Source: an uncultured Eubacteriales bacterium (GTDB lineage Bacteria > Bacillota > Clostridia > Oscillospirales > CAG-272). From it: a stretch of 15,050 bases of DNA. Made by a program: the position numbers and the translations under genes. Every line of letters begins with the position of its first letter. Within the stretch, counting starts at the first letter, position 1. Positions 7,997 through 13,976 of the stretch are shown one piece after another. Below the pieces are notes generated by a model. It ran no database searches. It saw only the letters and a program-made list of their open reading frames with translations, and had not been told where the DNA came from. The stretch covers positions 1 through 15,050 of the forward strand of contig CAKRMZ010000035.1 in assembly GCA_934365155.1 (NCBI GenBank), read 5' to 3'.

Positions 7997-8039
7997 ATTA
8001 TAAAGGCTGTATGTGATGAACGTATGAAAAAAACATGAA
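7997..8039 (-). promoter_or_regulatory. Probable activator-dependent htrA promoter
   Basis: On the minus strand a perfect TATAAT (8002-7997) lies about 40 bases before the htrA start, but nothing resembling TTGACA sits 16-18 bases upstream. Instead TTCATG (8039-8034) and TTCATA (8028-8023), 11 bases apart, occupy the region, followed by TTCATC (8020-8015). A good -10 without a -35 but with repeated boxes suggests an activator. Confidence 0.5.
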
Positions 8040-8081
8040 AACAATTTGCTTTTTTTGACAGAGTTTCATAATAATTTCATA
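8015..8081. promoter_or_regulatory. Mirrored pairs of TTCATA boxes in the htrA/acetyltransferase divergent region
   Basis: TTCATA occurs at 8065-8070 and 8076-8081 on the plus strand. TTCATG and TTCATA occur on the minus strand at 8039-8034 and 8028-8023. Each pair repeats with an 11-base period, about one helical turn, and the two pairs face away from each other across 25 bases. Direct repeats with this period are typical of OmpR/PhoB-family response regulators. The regulator is not in the window. Confidence 0.45.
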
Positions 8082-8096
8082 AAGAAGGAGTATAAT
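8055..8096 (+). promoter_or_regulatory. Promoter region of the acetyltransferase gene
   Basis: Two readings overlap. TTGACA (8055-8060) with CATAAA (8078-8083) at 17 bases makes an ordinary promoter with the TTCATA boxes over its spacer and -10. A perfect TATAAT at 8091-8096 lacks a -35 and has the boxes where the -35 would be. The sequence alone does not decide between them. Confidence 0.5.
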
Positions 8097-8186
8097 AACA
8101 AAAACTTCATTAAAATATTATGCCAAGTTTTTCTTAAAATAATAAGGATGCCTAAAAATATAACGATACGGACGGTTTTTTGAGCT

Positions 8187-8762
8187 ATGACAAAGGAAGA
8201 GATACAAGATTTATCGGGTGTCAGACTGTATACTCCGCGTCTGATGATGAGAAAAATGGAAATTTCCGATGCGACAGATATGTTTGAATATGCAAAGAGT
8301 CAAGAGCTGACGAAATATCTGTTATGGTCGCCGCACCCCAACGAAGAATACACACGGACGTATTTGAAATATGTGCAGAAACTTTATAAAAAGCGGGAAT
8401 TTTTTGATTGGTCCGTTGTTCTGCGTTCCAGCGGAAAAATGATCGGTACTTGCGGATTCTCGGAAATCGATGCGGAAAATCGTTCTGCACAGATCGGATA
8501 TGTGATCCACCCGGAATTTCAAATGCGCGGCTATGCAACCGAAGCGGCGGACGCTGTGATGCGTTTCGGCTTTGAGAAGATGGCACTTCACCGAATCGAG
8601 GCGCGATTCATGCAAGGGAATCAAGCCAGTTGTCGGGTGATGCAGAAATTAGGGATGCGACATGAAGCAACGTTTTTAGACGGAATGCTGATTAAGGGGC
8701 ACTATGAAACAATTTGCGCATATGGAATTTTGAATTCGGAGTATTTGAAGCGGCCTCGATAA
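8187..8762 (+). CDS. GNAT-family N-acetyltransferase (RimJ/RimL type)
   Basis: 191 residues covering one GNAT domain. Such enzymes transfer acetyl from acetyl-CoA to an amino group, in this subfamily often the N-terminus of a protein or a small amine. The strand RLYTPRLMMRKMEISD at the start, GTCGFSEIDAENRSAQIGYVI in the middle, the acetyl-CoA pyrophosphate loop QMRGYATEAADAV (about 112-124), and the closing RIEARFMQGNQASCRVMQKLGM helix (about 137-158) are the classic RimJ/RimL order. The ATG at 8187 gives the full family N-terminus, yet no convincing Shine-Dalgarno precedes it; an 11-codon frame (8148-8183) ends 3 bases before it and could couple translation. It appears monocistronic, divergent from htrA, with no clear terminator behind it. 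The substrate cannot be told from sequence. Confidence 0.88.
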   Translation: MTKEEIQDLSGVRLYTPRLMMRKMEISDATDMFEYAKSQELTKYLLWSPHPNEEYTRTYLKYVQKLYKKREFFDWSVVLRSSGKMIGTCGFSEIDAENRSAQIGYVIHPEFQMRGYATEAADAVMRFGFEKMALHRIEARFMQGNQASCRVMQKLGMRHEATFLDGMLIKGHYETICAYGILNSEYLKRPR

Positions 8763-8843
8763 TGATTGTGTGCTCGACAAGAAATGTTTTTCATGTCTCC
8801 GCAAATTTTATGTAAAAAGTGCCAATCTGTGAGCAAATAAGTA

Positions 8844-8872
8844 TTGACAATATTTATCAAAAGTGATAAAAT
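8844..8872 (+). promoter_or_regulatory. Strong promoter of the str operon with an internal palindrome
   Basis: TTGACA (8844-8849), a 17-base spacer and TAAAAT (8867-8872) preceded by TG at the extended -10 position make a near-consensus promoter about 65 bases before the L7Ae-like gene. Within it, TTTATCA (8853-8859) and TGATAAA (8864-8870) form a 7-4-7 inverted repeat that covers part of the -10. A further TTATC lies at 8876-8880. Confidence 0.85.
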
Positions 8873-8936
8873 GAATTATCTATGAATGGGAGCAGTATGC
8901 TCTGATTTTATAGGATAAATCGATGGGAAAGCGAGC

Positions 8937-9185
8937 ATGAAAATGCCGGAATGTTTTGCTTCATCCAAAGTGCTGATCGGTTTTAATCAGTCGAAAAAGC
9001 ATATTCAAAAAGGAATCGGCGGAACAGTTTATCTTGGCTGCGATGTCAGTCAGACTATTGCGGATCAAATTCGAATGCTGTGCAAATTGCATCATCTCGA
9101 ACTGAGAGATTGCTATACCATGCATCAGCTTGGTTGCATGTGCGGAATTGATGTGGGATGTGGCGTTTGCGTTGTGCTTTCGTAG
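8937..9185 (+). CDS. ybxF: L7Ae-family RNA-binding protein preceding rpsL (YbxF-like), cysteine-rich
   Basis: 82 residues, the normal size for bacterial L7Ae/L30e-fold proteins. VLIGFNQSKKHIQKG (12-26), TVYLGCDVSQTI (30-41) and LGCMCGIDVGCGVCVVL (65-81) match the family's 'vvGi.qt.kai..g', 'vylA.Da' and 'LGkacGidvgaAvaail' blocks. These proteins bind kink-turn RNA and the B. subtilis relative YbxF sits in the same place before rpsL. The oddity is eight cysteines (6, 35, 49, 59, 67, 69, 75, 78), several of them at positions usually Ala or Lys. The ATG at 8937 has only a weak GGGAAAG upstream. It is the first gene of the str operon here, 70 bases before rpsL and behind its own strong promoter; rpoC is not adjacent upstream as it is in Bacillus. 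Confidence 0.82.
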   Translation: MKMPECFASSKVLIGFNQSKKHIQKGIGGTVYLGCDVSQTIADQIRMLCKLHHLELRDCYTMHQLGCMCGIDVGCGVCVVLS

Positions 9186-9255
9186 CTGTTTTTTATTTTG
9201 AATACATCCGCTTTGCGGTTGTAGATATATTAAATTTAAGAAAAGGAGGTGCCGT

Positions 9256-9678
9256 ATGCCAACCTTTAACCAGCTCGTAAAACAGGGTCGTGCAAAAAAA
9301 GAGTATAAATCCAAAGCGCCGGTTCTGCAGAAAGGGTTCAACAGTATTAAAAAAGTTCCCACAGATGCAAGTTCCCCTCAAAAGCGCGGTGTTTGTACAA
9401 AAGTTACTACGACCAGCCCGAAAAAGCCGAACTCTGCTCTTCGTAAAATTGCCAGAGTCAGACTGACAAACGGTCTTGAAGCAACTACGTATATTCCGGG
9501 TATCGGACATAATCTTCAGGAACACTCAGTGGTTTTGATCCGTGGCGGAAGAGTTCGTGACCTGCCTGGTGTTCGTTATCACATTATCCGTGGTACACTG
9601 GATGCACAGGGTGTTGCAAACCGTAATCAGAGCCGTTCCAAGTACGGAGCGAAAAAAGCAAAAGCAGGCAAAAAATAA
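9256..9678 (+). CDS. rpsL: 30S ribosomal protein S12
   Basis: 140 residues, within the Firmicutes range and longer than the 124 of E. coli because of the loop after residue 25. S12 sits at the decoding centre of the small subunit and helps select tRNA. SSPQKRGVC (39-47), SPKKPNSALRK (54-64), HNLQEHSVVLIRGGRV (85-100) and DLPGVRYH (102-109) are the conserved blocks. K56 corresponds to K43 of E. coli, the classic streptomycin site, and is intact; the second classic site, K88, is arginine here (R101). D102 corresponds to the aspartate that RimO modifies. The start ATG has AAAAGGAGG about 6 bases upstream. It follows the L7Ae-like gene and is separated from rpsG by an unusually long 188 bases. 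Confidence 0.98.
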   Translation: MPTFNQLVKQGRAKKEYKSKAPVLQKGFNSIKKVPTDASSPQKRGVCTKVTTTSPKKPNSALRKIARVRLTNGLEATTYIPGIGHNLQEHSVVLIRGGRVRDLPGVRYHIIRGTLDAQGVANRNQSRSKYGAKKAKAGKK

Positions 9679-9866
9679 GTTTTGACTGCAAAAAGGGTAT
9701 CAGATAAAGATTATTTTTAGTCATTCTCCCAAATATTATTGAAAGATGAAAGCTACTCTGTGGCTTGTAACATATATGTTGCTCTTTTTGATATGCGGGC
9801 GCAGACGGAAAATATTTCGAGTACCTATGAGATCATTTTACACAAATAATGAAGGAGGGAAGTAAA
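9679..9866 (+). other. 188-base spacer between rpsL and rpsG with an AT palindrome
   Basis: No coding frame of note. AACATATATGTT (9769-9780) is a perfect 12-base palindrome. TTGACT (9682-9687) with TAAAGA (9705-9710) at 17 bases is a weak internal promoter candidate. There is no terminator. In E. coli the rpsL-rpsG junction is the S7 autoregulation site; whether that applies here is not visible. Confidence 0.4.
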
Positions 9867-10337
9867 GTGCCGAGAAGAGGTCAAATATCGAAAAGAGATG
9901 TTTTGCCGGACCCGATGTACGGATCTAAGCTTGTAACCAAGCTGATTAATAATATCATGTACGACGGTAAAAAAGGTGTTGCACAGAAAATCGTTTACGA
10001 TGCGTTTGCGATTGTGGAAGCGAAAACGGAAAAGAATCCGCTTGAAGCTTTTCAGGAAGCGCTTGAAAACGTAATGCCGGTTCTTGAATGTAAGGCTCGC
10101 CGCGTTGGCGGTTCGACCTATCAGGTGCCGATGGAGGTAAGACCCGAAAGAAGACAAACTTTGGGACTCCGTTGGATCACCACGTTTTCCAGAAACCGCG
10201 GTGAGAGAACCATGGCTGAACGTTTGGCTGCTGAAATAATGGATGCTATTAACAGCACCGGCGGTGCATTTAAGAAAAAGGAAGAAATGCATCGTATGGC
10301 AGAGGCAAACAAAGCTTTTGCACATTACCGTTGGTAA
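9867..10337 (+). CDS. rpsG: 30S ribosomal protein S7
   Basis: 156 residues, the standard bacterial length. S7 nucleates assembly of the 30S head by binding the 3' major domain of 16S rRNA and lines the E site. PRRGQISKRDVLPDP at the start, INNIMYDGKKGVAQKIVYDA (28-47), the VGGSTYQVPMEVRPERR block (80-96) and RTMAERLAAEI, ending in ANKAFAHYRW, are all typical. The start is GTG at 9867, with AAGGAGGGA about 7-8 bases upstream; an in-frame ATG at 9849 would run through the ribosome-binding site and add six residues not seen in the family. fusA follows after 52 bases. Confidence 0.97.
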   Translation: MPRRGQISKRDVLPDPMYGSKLVTKLINNIMYDGKKGVAQKIVYDAFAIVEAKTEKNPLEAFQEALENVMPVLECKARRVGGSTYQVPMEVRPERRQTLGLRWITTFSRNRGERTMAERLAAEIMDAINSTGGAFKKKEEMHRMAEANKAFAHYRW

Positions 10338-10389
10338 TTATGTACTTTATACGATTTAGTTTGATAATGAAAATGAAGGAGAACACATA

Positions 10390-12468
10390 ATGTCGAGAGA
10401 ATATCCGCTTAACCTTACTCGCAATATTGGCATTATGGCTCACATCGACGCCGGAAAAACAACGACTACCGAGCGAATTCTTTTTTACACCGGTGTCAGT
10501 CACAAAATCGGTGAAGTGCATAACGGCGAAGCCACCATGGACTGGATGGAACAGGAGCAGGAACGCGGAATTACGATTACTTCCGCAGCAACAACCTGTT
10601 TTTGGAAAGGAAACCGTATCAATATCATTGATACGCCCGGCCACGTTGACTTCACAGTAGAAGTGGAAAGATCGCTTCGTGTACTTGACGGTTCTGTCAC
10701 GGTCTTTTGTGCAAAGGGCGGTGTTGAGCCCCAGTCAGAAACGGTATGGCGCCAGGCTGATAAGTACGGCGTTCCGCGTATGGCTTATGTGAATAAAATG
10801 GATATTATGGGCGCAAATTTCTATCGCGTTGTCGATATGATGAAAGAGCGTCTGAAAACCAATCCCGTGCCGATCCAACTGCCGATCGGTGCAGAGGATA
10901 CTTTCTGCGGAATTATTGATTTGGTCAAAATGGAGGCCGACATCTATAAAGATGATTTAGGCAAAGTGATGTCCGTTGAAGAGATTCCCGCAGATATGTT
11001 GGATAAGGCCAATGAATATCATACAGCTTTAGTTGAGGCTGTGGCAGAAACCAGCGACGAGTTGTTTGAAAAGTATTGCTCCGGCGAAGAATTAACCGTT
11101 GACGAAATCAAAGACGGATTGCGCAAGGCTACTCTTGCCAACAAATTGGTGCCGGTGCTGTGCGGTACTTCTTATAAGAACAAAGGCGTCCAGAAGCTTC
11201 TTGATGCAATTGTTGATTATATGCCCAGCCCCTTGGATATTCCCGCTATTAAGGGTATCAATCCCGACAGCGGTGAGGAAGAGGAGCGTCACGCAGACGA
11301 TAATGCTCCGTTTGCGGCATTGGCATTTAAGATCATGACGGACCCGTTCGTCGGAAAGCTTTGCTTTTTCCGCGTTTATTCCGGAAAAATCGAATCGGGA
11401 AGCTCTGCTTATAACCCCGGCAAGCGTCAAAGAGAACGTTTCGGTCGTATTCTTCAAATGCATGCGAACGAAAGAAAAGATATTGATGCCGTTTATTCCG
11501 GCGATATCGCTGCCGTAGTCGGTGTGAAGAACACCACCACCGGTGATACGCTCTGCGATGAAAACGCACCGATCATTTTGGAATCCATGGAATTCCCGGA
11601 ACCGGTTATTCGTGTTGCAATTGAACCGAAGACCAAAGCCGGCCAGGAAAAAATGGGTATTGCTCTTTCCAAATTGGCAGAAGAAGACCCGACTTTCCGC
11701 ACCTATACCGATGAGGAAACCGGACAAACACTGATTGCCGGAATGGGTGAGCTCCATTTGGAAATCATTGTCGACCGTTTGCTCCGTGAGTTCAAAGTGG
11801 AAGCAAATGTCGGAAAACCGCAGGTATCTTATAAAGAGACCATTCGTCGTTCTGCCAACGTGGATCACAAATATGCACGTCAGAGCGGTGGTAAGGGTCA
11901 ATACGGTCATGTTAAGATCATTATTGAACCGAATGAACCCGGCAAGGGATATGAATTTATCAATAAGGTTGTCGGCGGTGCTATCCCGAAGGAATATATT
12001 CCTGCGGTTGATGCCGGTATTCAAAGCGCAATGCAGTCCGGTATTATTGCCGGTTATAATGTCGTTGACGTAAAAGTAACGCTTTATGACGGTTCTTACC
12101 ATGAAGTTGACTCTTCGGAAATGGCGTTTAAGATTGCCGCTTCCATGGCCTTTAAAGAAGCGATGAAGAAGGCAGATCCGGTATTAACAGAGCCGATTAT
12201 GAAAGTCGTTGTGGTAACTCCGGACGATTATATGGGCGATGTTATCGGTGACTTGAACTCCCGCCGCGGACAGATTCAAAGTATGGAACCGATGTCCGGC
12301 GGACAGCAGATTACAGCTATGGTGCCGTTGTCTGAAATGTTCGGATATGCAACCGATTTGCGTTCCAGAACACAGGGACGCGGTGTCTATTCCATGGAGC
12401 CTTCGCACTTTGCGGAAGTTCCGAAGTCGATTCAGGAACAAATTATTTCTTCACGCGCAAAGAACTGA
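10390..12468 (+). CDS. fusA: Translation elongation factor G
   Basis: 692 residues, full length. EF-G is the GTPase that drives translocation of tRNA and mRNA after peptide bond formation and, with RRF, splits ribosomes. The G domain shows AHIDAGKTTTTE (17-28), the switch I region ending ERGITITSAAT, DTPGHVDF (81-88) and NKMD (135-138). Domains II-V follow, including the RQSGGKGQYGHVKIIIEP segment of domain IV and the C-terminal GDVIGDLNSRRGQIQ region. The ATG start has GAAGGAGA about 6-7 bases upstream. It is the gene between rpsG and tuf in the canonical str order, and its length and conserved motifs identify the canonical FusA rather than a protection-type paralogue. Confidence 0.98.
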   Translation: MSREYPLNLTRNIGIMAHIDAGKTTTTERILFYTGVSHKIGEVHNGEATMDWMEQEQERGITITSAATTCFWKGNRINIIDTPGHVDFTVEVERSLRVLDGSVTVFCAKGGVEPQSETVWRQADKYGVPRMAYVNKMDIMGANFYRVVDMMKERLKTNPVPIQLPIGAEDTFCGIIDLVKMEADIYKDDLGKVMSVEEIPADMLDKANEYHTALVEAVAETSDELFEKYCSGEELTVDEIKDGLRKATLANKLVPVLCGTSYKNKGVQKLLDAIVDYMPSPLDIPAIKGINPDSGEEEERHADDNAPFAALAFKIMTDPFVGKLCFFRVYSGKIESGSSAYNPGKRQRERFGRILQMHANERKDIDAVYSGDIAAVVGVKNTTTGDTLCDENAPIILESMEFPEPVIRVAIEPKTKAGQEKMGIALSKLAEEDPTFRTYTDEETGQTLIAGMGELHLEIIVDRLLREFKVEANVGKPQVSYKETIRRSANVDHKYARQSGGKGQYGHVKIIIEPNEPGKGYEFINKVVGGAIPKEYIPAVDAGIQSAMQSGIIAGYNVVDVKVTLYDGSYHEVDSSEMAFKIAASMAFKEAMKKADPVLTEPIMKVVVVTPDDYMGDVIGDLNSRRGQIQSMEPMSGGQQITAMVPLSEMFGYATDLRSRTQGRGVYSMEPSHFAEVPKSIQEQIISSRAKN

Positions 12469-12494
12469 GTCTTATTATTTTAGTTAATTTATAC

Positions 12495-12515
12495 TTGCAG
12501 ATATATATTCTGCAA
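12495..12515 (+). repeat. Small hairpin between fusA and tuf
   Basis: TTGCAG (12495-12500) and CTGCAA (12510-12515) form a 6-bp stem around a 9-base AT loop, ending about 6 bases before the tuf ribosome-binding site. There is no T-run after it on the plus strand, so it is not a terminator. It could mark RNA processing or be chance. Confidence 0.4.
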
Positions 12516-12534
12516 AAAATGAGGAGGAAAAACA

Positions 12535-13740
12535 ATGGCAAAGGAAAAATTTGAGAGAAGCAAACCCCATGTTAACATTGGTACCATCGGTCACGTTGAC
12601 CATGGTAAAACCACCCTTACCGCAGCAATTACAAAAGTACTTTCTCTGAAGGATAACTCCATTGAGTTCTTGGCTTATGACCAGATCGACAATGCTCCGG
12701 AAGAGAGAGAAAGAGGTATTACCATCAATACCCGTCACGTTGAGTATCAGACCGACAAACGTCACTATGCTCACGTGGACTGCCCCGGCCACGCTGACTA
12801 TGTTAAAAACATGATCACCGGTGCAGCACAGATGGACGGCGCTATCCTTGTTGTAGCTGGTACTGACGGACCGATGCAGCAGACCCGCGAGCACATTCTG
12901 TTGGCTCGTCAGGTTGGCGTTCCTGCAATTGTTGTATTTTTGAACAAATGCGACCTCGTTGATGACGCTGAGCTTTTGGATCTGGTTGAAATGGAAGTAC
13001 GCGATCTTCTGTCCCAGTATGACTTCCCGGGTGACGATATTCCGGTCATCCGCGGTTCTGCTCGTGAAGCATTGATGAGCGACAGCAAAGATATCAACGA
13101 TCCGGTTTACAAACCGATTCTCGATTTGATGGATGCAGTTGACTCTTATATTCCTACTCCGGACAGAAAGTCTGATCTGCCTTTCCTTATGCCGGTTGAG
13201 GACGTGTTCTCTATCACCGGTCGTGGTACCGTTGCTACCGGTCGTGTTGAGAGAGGTACCGTTAAGATGTCTGATGAAGTTGAAATCATCGGTCTTACCG
13301 AGGAAAGAAAGAAAACCGTTATTACCGGTATCGAAATGTTCCGTAAGCTGCTTGACAGCGCAGAAGCAGGTGATAACGTCGGTCTTCTTCTCCGTGGTAT
13401 TCAGAAAAATGAGATCGAAAGAGGTCAGGTTCTTTGCAAACCCGGCACGATTCATCCGCACACCAAATTTATCGGTCAGGTTTACGTTTTGACTGAAAAA
13501 GAGGGCGGACGTCAAAAACCGTTCTTTGCAGGCTACCGTCCGCAGTTCTATTTCAGAACGACTGACGTTACCGGTGTTATCACTCTTCCCGATGGCGTAG
13601 AAATGTGCCGTCCTGGCGATAACGTCGATATGTCTGTTGAATTGATCACACCGATTGCTATTGAAAAAGGTTTGCGCTTCGCAATTCGTGAAGGTGGCAG
13701 AACTGTAGGTTCCGGTGTTGTATCCGAAATCAACGCGTAA
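12535..13740 (+). CDS. tuf: Translation elongation factor Tu
   Basis: 401 residues, the usual 394-401. EF-Tu carries aminoacyl-tRNA to the ribosomal A site as a GTP complex. GHVDHGKT (19-26), the EERERGITINT switch region (56-66), DCPGH (82-86) and NKCD (137-140) are the GTPase motifs; domains II and III follow, including the conserved YRPQFYFRTTDVTG segment and the closing GLRFAIREGGRTVGSG. Codon choice is visibly more uniform than in neighbouring genes, with GGT, CGT and GTT frequent, as expected of a very highly expressed gene. R67 stands where Ser or Ala is usual after NT. The ATG has GAGGAGG about 7 bases upstream. The gene is last in the str operon, and transcription runs into the FMN riboswitch region, whose terminator may also close this operon. 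Confidence 0.98.
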   Translation: MAKEKFERSKPHVNIGTIGHVDHGKTTLTAAITKVLSLKDNSIEFLAYDQIDNAPEERERGITINTRHVEYQTDKRHYAHVDCPGHADYVKNMITGAAQMDGAILVVAGTDGPMQQTREHILLARQVGVPAIVVFLNKCDLVDDAELLDLVEMEVRDLLSQYDFPGDDIPVIRGSAREALMSDSKDINDPVYKPILDLMDAVDSYIPTPDRKSDLPFLMPVEDVFSITGRGTVATGRVERGTVKMSDEVEIIGLTEERKKTVITGIEMFRKLLDSAEAGDNVGLLLRGIQKNEIERGQVLCKPGTIHPHTKFIGQVYVLTEKEGGRQKPFFAGYRPQFYFRTTDVTGVITLPDGVEMCRPGDNVDMSVELITPIAIEKGLRFAIREGGRTVGSGVVSEINA

Positions 13741-13757
13741 GTAAATTAAGTTTTTTA

Positions 13758-13872
13758 ACTCTTTGGGGAATGGTGTAATTCCATACCGGCGGTATAGCCC
13801 GCGAACATCGTAAATGATGCCGAACAGGTGAGATTCCTGTGCCGACGGTTAAAGTCCGGATGATAAAAGATG
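13758..13872 (+). promoter_or_regulatory. FMN riboswitch aptamer (RFN element)
   Basis: The conserved RFN blocks are present in order: GGGGAATGG with its partner, ACCGGCGGTATAGCCCGCGA, the variable P4 arm, GGTGAGATTCC, GCCGACGGTTAAAGTCCGGATG. P1 closes as TCTTT (13760-13764) with AAAGA (13866-13870). FMN binding to such elements turns the following gene off, here by letting the terminator at 13891-13930 form. The gene controlled is ribU, which fits exactly. I see no separate promoter between tuf and the aptamer, so it may be fed by read-through from the str operon or by a weak promoter I missed. Confidence 0.93.
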
Positions 13873-13890
13873 AACTTCATTTATGCAAGA

Positions 13891-13930
13891 AAAAACATCC
13901 CCGATTTGATATCGGGGATGTTTTATATTT
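13891..13930 (+). terminator. Riboswitch-controlled terminator before ribU
   Basis: AAAACATCCCCGAT (13892-13905) pairs perfectly with ATCGGGGATGTTTT (13911-13924) around a 5-base loop, followed by ATATTT. The left arm can instead pair with the start of the aptamer: 13898-13904 with 13763-13769. This gives a classic terminator/antiterminator switch. Confidence 0.92.
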
Positions 13931-13964
13931 CGCATATCTGAAACATCGAAAATACTGATATGCG
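13931..13964 (+). promoter_or_regulatory. Hairpin abutting the ribU ribosome-binding site
   Basis: CGCATATC (13931-13938) pairs with GATATGCG (13957-13964) around an 18-base loop. The stem's last G is the first base of the GAGG ribosome-binding site (13964-13967), and the start codon is at 13977. It may tune translation of ribU. Confidence 0.55.
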
Positions 13965-13976
13965 AGGTAAAATGAT

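Noticed and set aside
8773..8800. Possible terminator after the acetyltransferase gene
   Set aside because: The AGAAATG/CATGTCT pairing has a mismatch, a short stem and no T-run behind it.
9849..9866. ATG start for rpsG six codons upstream
   Set aside because: The ATG lies beside the AAGGAGGGA element, so the added codons would be the ribosome-binding site itself; S7 proteins begin with the PRRG sequence after the GTG.
11092..12102. 336-codon open frame on the minus strand across fusA
   Set aside because: It is antisense to EF-G with no ribosome-binding site or family resemblance, and is a codon-bias shadow.
12495..12515. Terminator between fusA and tuf
   Set aside because: The hairpin is weak and is followed by A residues, not T, on the transcribed sense; tuf belongs to the same operon.
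12484..13515. 343-codon open frame on the minus strand across tuf
   Set aside because: It is fully antisense to a strongly conserved gene. Its protein has no recognisable domain, and such frames arise from the codon bias of highly expressed genes.
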